In this document: in pieces, positions 50,904-59,015 of the stretch | How the letters are laid out: the number at the start of each line of letters is the position of its first letter | Numbering within the stretch: position 1 is the first letter of the stretch | Origin: Candidatus Wallbacteria bacterium | GTDB lineage: Bacteria; Muiribacteriota; UBA6191; JACPRK01 | Assembly (NCBI GenBank): GCA_016213845.1 | Contig: JACQZN010000037.1 | Span: 1-64,000 of the forward strand | Reading direction: 5' to 3' | DNA: 64,000 nt | Notes under the pieces: generated by a model | Told to the model about the DNA's origin: nothing | Seen by the model: the letters and a program-made list of their open reading frames with translations, nothing else | Databases searched by the model: none | Position numbers and translations under genes: made by a program

Positions 50904-51653
50904 GTGAAGGACCAGCTCACGCGGTGCCGCCGCTCCGCAGGCTACAGCCTGATCGAGATCGCGCTGGGCGTGCTCATCTTCAGCCTGGTAAGCGGGATCA
51001 CGATGACGATCTACTCCCGCTCCAACACGTATGCGGCCAAGGGCACCTGGCGCGTGCAGACGACCGCCAAGCAGCGCACGGCGCTTCGCCAGGTGAAGGA
51101 CTTCCTCGAAAAGTCTTCCTACCCCTCCGTCATCCGGGTGAACAACTACTACGAGAGCTCCCCCGACTTCGGCTCAGAGGACTTCGTGATGAAGCTTGGC
51201 AGCGGCACGGCGCTCAAGGGCACCTCGGCGGCGGTCTCCTACTACAGCTTCGAGACGGCCGGACCGGTGCTCGAGTTCTTCGCCTGTACGCCCCGCCAAG
51301 AGCTGGAGGGGTTGGCGTCGGCGCTCAAGGAGGTACCCGGAACGGCGCGCAAGCTGGTGCTGTCGCTGGAGGCCACGGCGTCGACCTCGTCGAGAATGCG
51401 ACTGATCGCGACGTCATCCTCGGCCGAGGTGACGCTGAACGGGGAGAAGGTGCAGGTGGGGACTTTGGGGACCGAGACGCCGATCGTCCTGCTGGAGGAC
51501 GTGACGGCGGTGGTGGTCGGAGTGTCGACGCAAGCCGCGACTCGTGAGAAGACGGTGCTGGAGCTGCAGGTCGTCAACTCGGACCCCTTCGACGGCCGTC
51601 TGAAGCTGCGCGAGATCGCGAAGGCAACGATCAACGTGAGGGTGAAGAAGTGA
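50904..51653 (+). CDS. Prepilin-like protein (GspJ/PilW type)
   Basis: The 249-residue protein carries a type IV prepilin leader: a basic N-terminus ending RRSAG, then YSLIEIALGVLIFSLVSGITMTIYS, with cleavage after Gly and the conserved Glu at position +5. The long C-terminal part is of the GspJ/PilW minor pseudopilin type (TAKQRTALRQVKDFLEKSSYPSVIRV). After processing by a prepilin peptidase it would sit in the inner membrane or at the pilus tip. GTG 50904 gives a leader of 13 residues; the frame to 50850 overlaps the divergent gene. It is the first of three overlapping pilin genes (GTGA overlap with the next). Confidence 0.85.
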   Translation: MKDQLTRCRRSAGYSLIEIALGVLIFSLVSGITMTIYSRSNTYAAKGTWRVQTTAKQRTALRQVKDFLEKSSYPSVIRVNNYYESSPDFGSEDFVMKLGSGTALKGTSAAVSYYSFETAGPVLEFFACTPRQELEGLASALKEVPGTARKLVLSLEATASTSSRMRLIATSSSAEVTLNGEKVQVGTLGTETPIVLLEDVTAVVVGVSTQAATREKTVLELQVVNSDPFDGRLKLREIAKATINVRVKK

Positions 51654-52420
51654 CCCGGCGCGTCACGACGCCGCGCAGGGCCGGCATCACGTTCATCGAG
51701 ATCTCGCTGGCAACGCTGATCCTGGCGCTGGCGCTCTTGCCGGTGGTGGGGTTGATCCAGGGCGGGCTCGTGCGCACGGACGTGAGCGTCAGCTACTCGG
51801 CGGCGACAGAGCTGGGTTCGGCGGTGATGAACAAGCTGCTGGGCGACTCGCTCAGGTTCGAGGACATCCCCGCGACGCCGGCGGGCTCGTACCTGGCGCC
51901 GGACGGCAGCGTCGCCTTCGAGTCCTCGCTCGACCCGGTCTTCGACGACGCGGACTGGCAGACCGAGGAAAAGGCGCGCGCCCGGACCAAGGACAACATC
52001 CGGTACAAGGTAGAGCTCTGGGTTGGCAACTTCCGGGGCGACACCGACCTGCGGTTCAGCTACCTCGACAACCCGAACGTCGACTTCACCCAGGCCTCGC
52101 CCTACAACCGCTACAACCCGCGGCTGAAGCTCGCTGCAGACGACTGGCCGTTTTCGCCGTACAACCCGGCGCAGAAGCCGACCGACCATCTCGACAAGAA
52201 CCGGCCCGGCAGCGCCTGGTCGACCCAGATCAGCTCCTACACGCAGTACGAGGTGATGGGGCGGCTCGGCACCTCTACGGGCAGCAACAACAACCAGACG
52301 CTCAAGAAGCTGGTGTTGCGCGTGAGCTGGTCGGGCAAACCGACGGGGCGTCACGGGCTGGGCGACGCCACAAAGGAATTCTGGCTGATATCGCTCCGGG
52401 CGAACCTGGGGGGCAACTGA
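51650..52420 (+). CDS. Prepilin-like protein (GspI/PilV type)
   Basis: The 256-residue protein has a prepilin leader TTPRRAG followed by ITFIEISLATLILALALLPVVGLIQ, with Gly at the cleavage site and Glu at +5. The remainder is a soluble domain rich in Asp and aromatic residues and is longer than most GspI/PilV minor pilins. It probably assembles with its neighbours in a tip complex. GTG 51650 overlaps the previous stop, and the TGA overlaps the ATG of the next gene by one base, so all three are translated in concert. Confidence 0.82.
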   Translation: MTRRVTTPRRAGITFIEISLATLILALALLPVVGLIQGGLVRTDVSVSYSAATELGSAVMNKLLGDSLRFEDIPATPAGSYLAPDGSVAFESSLDPVFDDADWQTEEKARARTKDNIRYKVELWVGNFRGDTDLRFSYLDNPNVDFTQASPYNRYNPRLKLAADDWPFSPYNPAQKPTDHLDKNRPGSAWSTQISSYTQYEVMGRLGTSTGSNNNQTLKKLVLRVSWSGKPTGRHGLGDATKEFWLISLRANLGGN

Positions 52421-53223
52421 TGCGACTTACCCGCAGCCGCTCAGGCATGCTGCTGCCCCTGGTGCTGCTGGTGGCCGGCATGCTGCTGGTGATGGGGTTG
52501 GCCGTCTGGCGCACGAACCAGACCGACGTCCAGCAGATCACGGTCAACGTCCGCCGCGTACAGGCGCAGTACCTGGCGAAGGGCGCGCTTCAGCTGGCGC
52601 TGCTCAAGGCGCGGCTGTTTCCGACCCCGCTCTACGACGCAGCGGCCTACAGCGTCGGCAAGAACCCTTACTACGTCCACAGCAGCGGGTACGCCCACCT
52701 GAGCGGGGCGCAGAACCCGCAGGCCGACATCATTCCGGGACCTGCCTTCCTCACGGGCGACGTCACGCTCAAGAGTGGCCTCGTGGAGCGGCTCAACATC
52801 AAGAAGATCCCGGGCGCTTCGGCAACCGATACGCAGTCCGACAACCTGAACACCGAGGACGGGCTGGTGTCGGGCGATTACCGGGTGGATCGATACCTGA
52901 ACTACTTCGCGCTCGATCTGGCCGACGTGAGCGTGGTCAGCCCGCTGATGGTCGATCCGCCCGCGGTGCGCGTGACGGGCCAGGACCGCATCTCGATCAG
53001 CACCTCCAGTTCCTGCCCTATCCTCGGGAAACCCGATCCCTACGGGGGCACCTTCCGCATCCTCGTCATCTCCGTGCAGGGCGCTCGCAACAACAAGCAG
53101 TACGGCGAGGAGACGCTGCGGGTCGTCGCGCAGGCGACCATCGTGAGCAAGATGGCCGGCGAGTACTTCCGGCCCTGGACGGAGCGCGAGGACACCTTCT
53201 ACAAGGTGAAACGCCCCTATTGA
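52420..53223 (+). CDS. PilX/GspK-like pilus assembly protein
   Basis: The 267-residue protein has a short basic start (MRLTRSRSG) and a hydrophobic helix MLLPLVLLVAGMLLVMGLAVW without the +5 Glu, as in PilX/GspK-type minor pilins that cap the tip. The following QYLAKGALQLALLKARLF segment is the PilX N-terminal signature, also seen in the protein at 1580-3376. The rest is a globular domain with no cysteine pair typical of PilX. It ends by overlapping the cupin open frame, so the pilin operon continues into unrelated metabolic genes. Confidence 0.8.
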   Translation: MRLTRSRSGMLLPLVLLVAGMLLVMGLAVWRTNQTDVQQITVNVRRVQAQYLAKGALQLALLKARLFPTPLYDAAAYSVGKNPYYVHSSGYAHLSGAQNPQADIIPGPAFLTGDVTLKSGLVERLNIKKIPGASATDTQSDNLNTEDGLVSGDYRVDRYLNYFALDLADVSVVSPLMVDPPAVRVTGQDRISISTSSSCPILGKPDPYGGTFRILVISVQGARNNKQYGEETLRVVAQATIVSKMAGEYFRPWTEREDTFYKVKRPY

Positions 53224-53246
53224 TGGGGCCCGCGGAAGGTGAGAAA

Positions 53247-53615
53247 ATGGGGGCCGAATCGGCGCGGCCTCTCGTCCCGATTCGCAAGCTCATGAAAACA
53301 GCGGAACTCTTCGGCATGCTCGGCTTCTCGGCGGAGAAGCTCTCCAAGATCGGCGTCTTCGCAAGCGAGCGGTTCTCGTGCGACCTCTACTGCTTCGAGG
53401 CGGGTCAGGACCAGAAAGCCCACACGCACCCGGCGAGCGACAAGGTCTACGTGGTGCTCGAGGGCGGCGGAATCTTCCGGGTCGGCGGCGAGGAGCAGCG
53501 GCTCGCGGCCGGGCAAGCCGTGCTGGCGCCCGCAGGCCAGGAGCACGGCGTCTCCAACCCTGGGAGCGAACGGATGATCTGTCTCGTATTCATGTCGCCG
53601 CCGCCGGAGAAGTGA
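53247..53615 (+). CDS. Cupin-domain protein
   Basis: This 122-residue protein is a single-domain cupin. The metal-binding motif 1 reads AHTHPASDKVYVVLEGGGIFRVGGE, with the His pair, though a Lys follows where some members have Glu, and motif 2 reads AGQAVLAPAGQEHGVSNPGSE. Small cupins of this type serve as metal-dependent enzymes or sensors; the ligand is unknown. I chose ATG 53247, preceded by GGAAGGTGAG; the frame begins at 53220, overlapping the pilin stop. Only two bases separate its stop from the mqnD start. Confidence 0.8.
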   Translation: MGAESARPLVPIRKLMKTAELFGMLGFSAEKLSKIGVFASERFSCDLYCFEAGQDQKAHTHPASDKVYVVLEGGGIFRVGGEEQRLAAGQAVLAPAGQEHGVSNPGSERMICLVFMSPPPEK

Positions 53616-53617
53616 CG

Positions 53618-54457
53618 ATGACGTCGAAGACGCGGAAGATCACCCTGGGCCACAGCCCCGACCCCGACGACGCCTTCATGTTCTACCCGCTGGCCAAGGG
53701 GCTGGTGGAGAGCGGACCCTACGAGTTCGAGCACATCCTGCAGGACATCGAGACTCTCAACCGCCGCGCCACTCGCGGCGAGCTGGATGTCACGGCGCTC
53801 TCGCTGCACGCCTACGCCTACGTGGCGGACCGCTACGCGCTTCTGAGCTGCGGGGCCAGCATCGGCGACGGCTACGGGCCGCTGGTGGTAGCGCGAGAGC
53901 CGATGAGCCTGGACCAGCTCCGGACCCGGCGAATCGCCGTGCCCGGAACGCTCACGACGGCCTACCTGGCGCTCAGGCTCTGCCTGGGCGAAGTGGCCTA
54001 CAACGTCGTCGCCTTCGATCAGATCCTGAAGGAGGTTGCCGAGGGCCGAGCGGACGCAGGCCTGATCATCCACGAGGGCCAGCTGACCTACGGCGATCTG
54101 GGGCTCGTGAAGGTCGTCGACCTGGGCGAGTGGTGGCACGAGCAGACCGGGCTACCGCTGCCGCTCGGGGCCAATGGAATCCGCAGGGACATCCCGGCTG
54201 CCGAGGCTGCCGAGATTGCCCGGATCGTGCATGACAGCATCGCTTATGCGCTCGAGCACCGGGACGACGCGCTGCGGCACGCAATGAGCTGGGCGCGCGA
54301 CATGGACACCGAGCGAGCCGACCGTTTCGTCGGGATGTATGTCAATGACTACACGCTGGACTTCGGCGAGAAGGGTCGTCAGGCCGTGACCGAGCTCTTG
54401 CGCCGCGCGGCCGCCGAGGGCATCGTCCCGGCGGCCCCTCCCATCGAGTTTCTCTGA
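53618..54457 (+). CDS. mqnD: Menaquinone biosynthesis protein, MqnD type (1,4-dihydroxy-6-naphthoate synthase)
   Basis: The 279-residue cytoplasmic protein has the periplasmic-binding-protein-like fold of MqnA/MqnD. The N-terminal LGHSPDPDDAFMFYPLAKGL corresponds to the SPCPNDTF motif of MqnD, ELDVTALSLHAYAYVADRYALLSCGA and GRADAGLIIHEGQLTYGDLGL are typical of the family, and GLPLPLGAN closes the ligand site. MqnD cleaves cyclic dehypoxanthine futalosine to 1,4-dihydroxy-6-naphthoate, so the organism would use the futalosine route. The Cys/Asn to Asp changes in the first motif leave some doubt between MqnD and a related binding protein. It lies two bases after the cupin gene. Confidence 0.8.
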   Translation: MTSKTRKITLGHSPDPDDAFMFYPLAKGLVESGPYEFEHILQDIETLNRRATRGELDVTALSLHAYAYVADRYALLSCGASIGDGYGPLVVAREPMSLDQLRTRRIAVPGTLTTAYLALRLCLGEVAYNVVAFDQILKEVAEGRADAGLIIHEGQLTYGDLGLVKVVDLGEWWHEQTGLPLPLGANGIRRDIPAAEAAEIARIVHDSIAYALEHRDDALRHAMSWARDMDTERADRFVGMYVNDYTLDFGEKGRQAVTELLRRAAAEGIVPAAPPIEFL

Positions 54458-54480
54458 GACACCGCCAAGGAGTGACCGAG

Positions 54481-55005
54481 ATGCTGCGTATGCGCCAGAC
54501 CTTTGCCCTTGCACTGTCGATGACGGCCATCCTCGCGCTGGCCGGTTGTGAATCGGCTACCGAACGAGAGCGGCTCGAAAAGGCGAAGGTCCACGAGCTC
54601 GACGAGAGCTCGGCCGCGGCCGCGCCAGCCGCAGGCTCCGCCGGCGAGCACGATCACGAGCATGACCATGACCACGCGGCTCACGCCGGCGAGAAGTCCG
54701 CGGGACCGCAGGGTGGGCAACCCGGCTCGCCGGATGCCCTTCCGCCCGGCCACCCGGCCGTGAAGCCGGTCGAAAGCCACGGTCCCAAGGTCGAAGGCAA
54801 GGCGGGCGAGGCTGCGCCTGTGGGCAGCGTTCGCGAAGGCGCCAAGACCGGCGCCGAAGCAGGCTCGGGCACTGCCGCCGGCTCCGCCGGCTCCTCGGAC
54901 GAAGCCGGCTCGGCCAGCGCCAACTGCACCTGCAGCAAGGACAAGCCGAGCTGCCAGTGCGGTCACTGCAGCGGCGCCATCGGCGAGTGCCACTGCCGGC
55001 ATTGA
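54481..55005 (+). CDS. His- and Cys-rich probable lipoprotein
   Basis: The 174-residue protein has a lipoprotein signal ending LALAGC. A histidine/aspartate run (EHDHEHDHDHAAH) follows, then a long Ala/Gly/Pro/Ser linker of low complexity, and a C-terminal cluster of cysteines and histidines (CTCSKDKPSCQCGHCSG, CHCRH). Both ends look suited to binding zinc, copper or nickel. The start ATG 54481 is ten bases after AAGGAG; an earlier in-frame GTG at 54472 overlaps that site. It is the last gene of the pilin-cupin-mqnD run. I do not know a family for it; a metal-buffering envelope protein is an inference. Confidence 0.72.
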   Translation: MLRMRQTFALALSMTAILALAGCESATERERLEKAKVHELDESSAAAAPAAGSAGEHDHEHDHDHAAHAGEKSAGPQGGQPGSPDALPPGHPAVKPVESHGPKVEGKAGEAAPVGSVREGAKTGAEAGSGTAAGSAGSSDEAGSASANCTCSKDKPSCQCGHCSGAIGECHCRH

Positions 55006-55019
55006 AGTAGTGAGTATCG

Positions 55020-55145
55020 AGTAGGGCTAATCGCCCCCTCGCTCATCCCGAGCACGCCGCGTTCCTCCCCCGCTCATCCTGAGCAGGCCGCGAAGCGGCC
55101 GTGTCGAAGGACAGCCTCCAACCTGTCTCCTGAAGCCTGAAGCCC
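55020..55145. repeat. Intergenic repeat with TCATCCTGAGC units
   Basis: Two related units, CGCTCATCCCGAGCACGCCG (55038-55057) and CGCTCATCCTGAGCAGGCCG (55073-55092), lie in the gap between convergent genes. The second continues into GCGGCCGTGTCGAAGGAC, the widespread intergenic repeat also seen, in another form, at 13401-13530. A short CCTGAAGCCTGAAGCC follows, akin to the CTCAAGC heptamers. Confidence 0.55.
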
Positions 55146-55156
55146 GGGGCCGCACC

Positions 55157-55834
55157 TCAGGCGAAGCTTGCCAGGATCTCTGCGGGAGAGCCGACGCGTC
55201 CCATGAAGATCGGCGTCTCGATCAGCGTGTACTTGCTGGCCTCGCTCTCGCGCAGCCGGCGGACCAGCGCCTCGAAGTCGGCGGGGTGATCGGTGTCGAA
55301 GGCGATGACGAACTCGTGGTCGCCCAGGCCGAAGCAGTAGCTGGTGTTGACGCGCACCGACTCGTACTTGTGGCCGATGGCGATGTGTTCCCGCATTGCC
55401 TTGCTCCGCTCCTCCATCGGCAGGTGGTACCAGGACCGCATCTTCACGAACGGGTAGACGAACAGGTACTTCGGCTCCTGAAGCTTGGGCGCCTCGTGGT
55501 CCTTCAGCTTGGGGTACGGGGATTCACGGTAAAGGCTGATGTAGAGGTGCGGCGTATGCAGGAAGCGCCCCAGACCCGTGCGGGTGAGCCGGCCAGCCAG
55601 ATCCTGCAGTTCCTCGAGCCGCTCGGCGCGGTTCCAGAGGAAGAAGTCGACGTCGGCCCGCAGCCCGACCGTCGAGTACGCCTTCGACTCGATTCCGCTG
55701 CCGGGCGCACCCGCGAGCTCCACGAACTGCCGGATTCCCTCGGCGCGCGTCCGCTCGTCCTGCCTGTGCCACGACAGGTCCAGCTTGAAAAAGACGAACT
55801 GCGAAAACCCGGTGAGCTTCTGTTCCTCGGCCAT
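55157..55834 (-). CDS. hemQ: HemQ/chlorite-dismutase-family heme protein
   Basis: The 225-residue protein has the dimeric alpha/beta-barrel fold of the chlorite dismutase family in its long, HemQ-type form. The probable proximal heme ligand is His155 in AIGHKY; PYVKM/WY-like YPFVKMRSWYHLP and GLGDHEFVIAFDTD are family blocks. HemQ is the coproheme decarboxylase that finishes heme synthesis in many bacteria; the Arg that defines true chlorite dismutases is not evident, favouring HemQ or a relative. The start is ATG 55834, preceded by GAGGTGG; the longer frame to 55876 includes that site. No other heme genes are nearby. Confidence 0.8.
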   Translation of the reverse strand: MAEEQKLTGFSQFVFFKLDLSWHRQDERTRAEGIRQFVELAGAPGSGIESKAYSTVGLRADVDFFLWNRAERLEELQDLAGRLTRTGLGRFLHTPHLYISLYRESPYPKLKDHEAPKLQEPKYLFVYPFVKMRSWYHLPMEERSKAMREHIAIGHKYESVRVNTSYCFGLGDHEFVIAFDTDHPADFEALVRRLRESEASKYTLIETPIFMGRVGSPAEILASFA

Positions 55835-55961
55835 CGGTCGACCACCTCGATTCAAGGGCCCGGGCTCTGGCCGCACACTCTCATCGGCCGTCGAATCGTC
55901 ACCCGGGTTACCTGTGGGCTGGCTACATTAGCACGCGCCCGGCTTTCGCTCAAGTAGCAGG

Positions 55962-57104
55962 CTACGGCTTGGCTGGCGGCGGGGTCGGGGCTTCGCGCTG
56001 GTAGTACTTGAGGAGCCAGCCCAGGAGGTCGCTGGGCTTTCCCTCCAGGAGCTTGCGGATGGCGAAATCGTAGAGCCGCACCCCCGGAAGCTCGCTGGCC
56101 AGCTCCGCGGTCCGCAGCCGGTCGAAGCCCTGGCCATCCAGCTCGAGCACGTACTTGCCCGGGGCGCGGAAGGTTTCGCGCCCTGAGCCTTGCCGCTCGT
56201 CGGCGCTGGCGCGCACCTCCACACTGCGCCAGGCCCCGTCGCGGACGTCGTTGGGCGAGCGGTACTCGATGCGGATCTGGCTCTTTATCTGAGCGGCGAT
56301 CTGGACGTAGATGTCCTCGAGGTCGGTCGGCTTGGGCGCGAAATAGGCCCGCGCGCCCGTCAGGGTGGCCACCTTGGTCAGCTCCTCACGCAGCACCTTG
56401 CGCCCCAGTCCGATGGTGTAGATCGGGATGCTCGCGGCGCGCGCCTTGGAAAGCACGCCCTTGAGCGAGTGGCGGGAGAGCTGCGCAGTCCCGTCGCGGT
56501 TCTGGTCCTGGCCGTCCGTCAGGAGCAGGACCACCCGACGGCCCGGCGCACCCTCCAGATCCTGCAGCGCCCGCCAGAGCGCGTCATAGAGCGCCGTTGC
56601 GCCATAGGAGGCGAGCGTGTGGAGACGCCCCAGGAGCACCGCCTTGTCGCTGGTCCTGGGCGAGACGATGCGGGGATCGTCGGCAAAGCTGATGATCTCG
56701 GCCTGGTCGTTGTCGTCGAGCAGCCGGATGAAGAGCCCGGCCGCCCGCTTCACCGACTCGATGGCCGGCGTCATGCTGCCGCTGGCGTCGACGCACACGG
56801 CCGCCACGATCGGGGTCCGATCGATGGCCACGTCCTCGATCTTGACCCGCTTGTCAGCCTCGAAGACGCGGAAGTTCCTCGCCTCCAGACCCTTCAGTGT
56901 CCGCCCTGTCCGGTCGACGAGCGAGACCGACACTCGCATCCGGGGGAACTCGCCAACCTCGATCTTGTGAATGTCGACGCCCAGGTCGGCCGTCTGGGCC
57001 CCCAGGGCCGAGGCGGTGAGGAGCAGCAGCGCCAGAGAGCCGCGAGTCGGCGATACGAGCCGCCACCCGGGCAGTGAACGGGGGGCACGCATGAGGTGCG
57101 TCAC
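55962..57104 (-). CDS. Secreted VWA-domain protein
   Basis: The 380-residue protein has a signal peptide (GSLALLLLTASALGAQ, about 22-37), a small beta domain (about 40-98) and a von Willebrand A domain with an intact MIDAS motif DASGS (106-110), a Thr in GATALYDAL and the Asp in LLLTDGQDQN. This arrangement matches the 'VWFA-related' proteins that are abundant in Acidobacteria. It should bind a protein partner through a metal ion outside the cytoplasm. The start is GTG 57104 or ATG 57092. It lies 36 bases after the inactive NlpC/P60 gene on the same strand. Confidence 0.85.
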   Translation of the reverse strand: MTHLMRAPRSLPGWRLVSPTRGSLALLLLTASALGAQTADLGVDIHKIEVGEFPRMRVSVSLVDRTGRTLKGLEARNFRVFEADKRVKIEDVAIDRTPIVAAVCVDASGSMTPAIESVKRAAGLFIRLLDDNDQAEIISFADDPRIVSPRTSDKAVLLGRLHTLASYGATALYDALWRALQDLEGAPGRRVVLLLTDGQDQNRDGTAQLSRHSLKGVLSKARAASIPIYTIGLGRKVLREELTKVATLTGARAYFAPKPTDLEDIYVQIAAQIKSQIRIEYRSPNDVRDGAWRSVEVRASADERQGSGRETFRAPGKYVLELDGQGFDRLRTAELASELPGVRLYDFAIRKLLEGKPSDLLGWLLKYYQREAPTPPPAKP

Positions 57105-57140
57105 GAAGTAGCGAGGCCTGCCTGGAGGTGGCCGGCCCTC

Positions 57141-58055
57141 TTACTTCACCACGCGGCGGGCGCCGACGAAGCGCGGTTTGAAGAAAGCGTCGCCGGGGTC
57201 GCCCTCGACCACGCGCTGCTCCTTGGGGAACGGGTAGACGAACTTCCCATCCTTCCAGTAAAGACCAGCGAAACTGATGTTGCCGTCCTTCTTGATGCTG
57301 AAGAGCAGGATGTCGCCCGACTTGTAATCGGTCCCCTTGACCTCCTCGCCAGCCTTGGAAAGGACGCCGTAGTCCCGCGTGATCTCGGGATGGCCGGCCT
57401 GGCCATAGATCCACTGGACGAAGCCCGGAGCGTCCACGCCGCCGTCCTTGGGGCTGGAGCCTTCCTTCTTGTAGGGCGTTCCCAGGCCGGCTTCGATGAG
57501 GCTGGCGAGGTTGGCCTGTTGCTGCTCGACCGAGAGCGCGGGGGGAGGGCCCGGCGGCGGGACCGCAGTGGCGGGTGGCGGAGTTGCGGGCGCAGGCGGG
57601 GGCGCGTCGGTCGGCGGCGGAGCGATCGCGGACGCCGGCGCGGGCGGCGGCGGTGTGGCGGCTGGAGGGGGGGGCGGCGGCGGCGTGGCGGGGGTTGCCG
57701 CAGAAGCGACGGGCGGAGCCGTCGGCGTGGCGGCAGCCGCGGCAGGCGGCGCCGGGGGAGCCGGTGTTTTCGGCGGCTCGGGCGTCGGCGCGGGCGCCTC
57801 GGGGATTCCGGCCGCCTTGCGCACGCTCCCCGTCATTACCGCGAAGGTCGACGGCACCGTGCAGAGAATGAGCGCAAAGAGGATGATGGCGATGCGTGAG
57901 AGCTGCTTGCGCTTCTCATGCAGCGCGACGATCTCGCAGTACTTGTCGGAGCAGAACAGGTTGCCGCAGGCCTTGCACTTGATGCTCGAATTCTGCTTGC
58001 AGTTGCCGCACTTGACTGTCTCGGTGTCCTTGGAACCGCACTTGTTGCAATGCAT
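57141..58055 (-). CDS. Zinc-ribbon membrane protein with catalytically dead NlpC/P60-like domain
   Basis: The 304-residue protein begins with cysteine pairs (Cys3, 6, 16, 19, 27, 30, 35, 40), a double zinc ribbon facing the cytoplasm, then one membrane helix (about 53-74). A Pro/Ala linker of about 95 residues reaches an NlpC/P60-like domain (about 177-304). Where the catalytic Cys sits in DCSGF the sequence is DAPGF (Ala209), and where HVGIY carries the His it reads FAGLY (Phe262), so peptidase activity is ruled out by sequence. It may bind peptidoglycan stems and signal inward. ATG 58055 is chosen; the frame upstream overlaps the UspA gene's end. Confidence 0.78.
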   Translation of the reverse strand: MHCNKCGSKDTETVKCGNCKQNSSIKCKACGNLFCSDKYCEIVALHEKRKQLSRIAIILFALILCTVPSTFAVMTGSVRKAAGIPEAPAPTPEPPKTPAPPAPPAAAAATPTAPPVASAATPATPPPPPPPAATPPPPAPASAIAPPPTDAPPPAPATPPPATAVPPPGPPPALSVEQQQANLASLIEAGLGTPYKKEGSSPKDGGVDAPGFVQWIYGQAGHPEITRDYGVLSKAGEEVKGTDYKSGDILLFSIKKDGNISFAGLYWKDGKFVYPFPKEQRVVEGDPGDAFFKPRFVGARRVVK

Positions 58056-58084
58056 GGGAATTGGCCTCCAGTTGGAACCCGCCC

Positions 58085-58921
58085 TTAGCGGTAGAGCAGC
58101 ACCGGGCACTCCGCATAGCGCAAGACGTACTCGGTGGTGCTCCCCATGATCAGCTCCCGCAGGCGGGAATGGCCATAGGCGCCCATGGCCAGCACGTCCG
58201 CATCATACTTGCGAGCTGCCTCGACGATCGCCTCGCCGGGCGCTCCGCCGACCCGCTCGATCTCGAACTTCAGCTTGTAGGGCTCGAGGAAGCTCTGGAC
58301 CTCCTCGAACAGCTCCCGGCCATAGGAATCGTCGGAATCGACAACGACCACTTTCATCGTCAGGTCTTCCTGCGCGCAAGCCTCGGCGGCGATCTTCAGG
58401 ACGCTGTTGGCCGTGCGGCTGCCGTCGTAGGCCGCCAGAACGCGCTCGATCCTCGTCCGGGCACGCGGCGCCACGAAGACCGGCTTGTTGATCTGGCGGA
58501 TCGTCGCCTCGAAGGTCGAGCCGAAGATGCGGCTCCCCCACTCCGAGAATTCGCCCCGCTGCCCCAGGACCACCAGGTCCACGGTGTGGGCCTCCTTGCA
58601 GAGGACGTCGCTCACGATGCCCGTCCGCAGGATGGTGGTGCACTCCACCCCCGCGTCGGCGGCCAGCTTCCCGGTCTCCTCCAGGATCGCCTGCCCCAGC
58701 TGGCGCGACGTCTCCTGAAGCGTCTCCTGGAAGTTGGGGGGCGGCGTCACGCCCAGGCAGATGCTGATGTCGTGGATGAGCGGCCCTGCCAGCTTCTTCA
58801 AGTCGATGACGTGCAACGCGCGCACGGAAGCCTTGTAGTGCTTCGCCAGCACCAGACCGTACTCGACCGCGGTGCGCGAGTACTCCGATCCGTCCGTGGG
58901 CAACAGGATGCTCTTGAACAT
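58085..58921 (-). CDS. Tandem universal stress protein
   Basis: The 278-residue cytoplasmic protein has two UspA domains. The first (about 1-140) begins MFKSILLPTDGSEYS and ends VVLGQRGEFSEWGSRIFGSTFEATI; the second (about 147-278) has ERVLAAYDGSRTANSVLK and the ATP-binding pattern GAYGHSRLRELIMGSTTEYVL (GxxG-9x-GS/T). ATP binding is therefore expected at least in the second domain. These proteins act in stress survival. The start is ATG 58921; the frame to 58969 runs into palindromic copy D. TATACT lies 15 bases upstream, with copy D starting just beyond it. Confidence 0.9.
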   Translation of the reverse strand: MFKSILLPTDGSEYSRTAVEYGLVLAKHYKASVRALHVIDLKKLAGPLIHDISICLGVTPPPNFQETLQETSRQLGQAILEETGKLAADAGVECTTILRTGIVSDVLCKEAHTVDLVVLGQRGEFSEWGSRIFGSTFEATIRQINKPVFVAPRARTRIERVLAAYDGSRTANSVLKIAAEACAQEDLTMKVVVVDSDDSYGRELFEEVQSFLEPYKLKFEIERVGGAPGEAIVEAARKYDADVLAMGAYGHSRLRELIMGSTTEYVLRYAECPVLLYR

Positions 58922-58946
58922 CGAGAGGGCGTGGCGAGTATAACAC

Positions 58947-59015
58947 CGGCAAGAAAATCGGGGACACACGACCTATTTTCAAAAAATAGGTCGTGTGTCC
59001 CCGATTTTCTTGCCG
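58947..59015. repeat. Palindromic element, copy D, between divergent genes
   Basis: Perfect 33-base arms (58947-58979 and 58983-59015) with loop CAA. The core differs from copies A-C by one base in each arm (AAAATCGGGG with CCCCGATTTT), a compensatory pair. The outermost CGGCAAG / CTTGCCG is not part of the family. Unlike the other copies it lies between divergent start regions, its edge four bases from the -10-like TATACT of the UspA gene. Confidence 0.97.
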
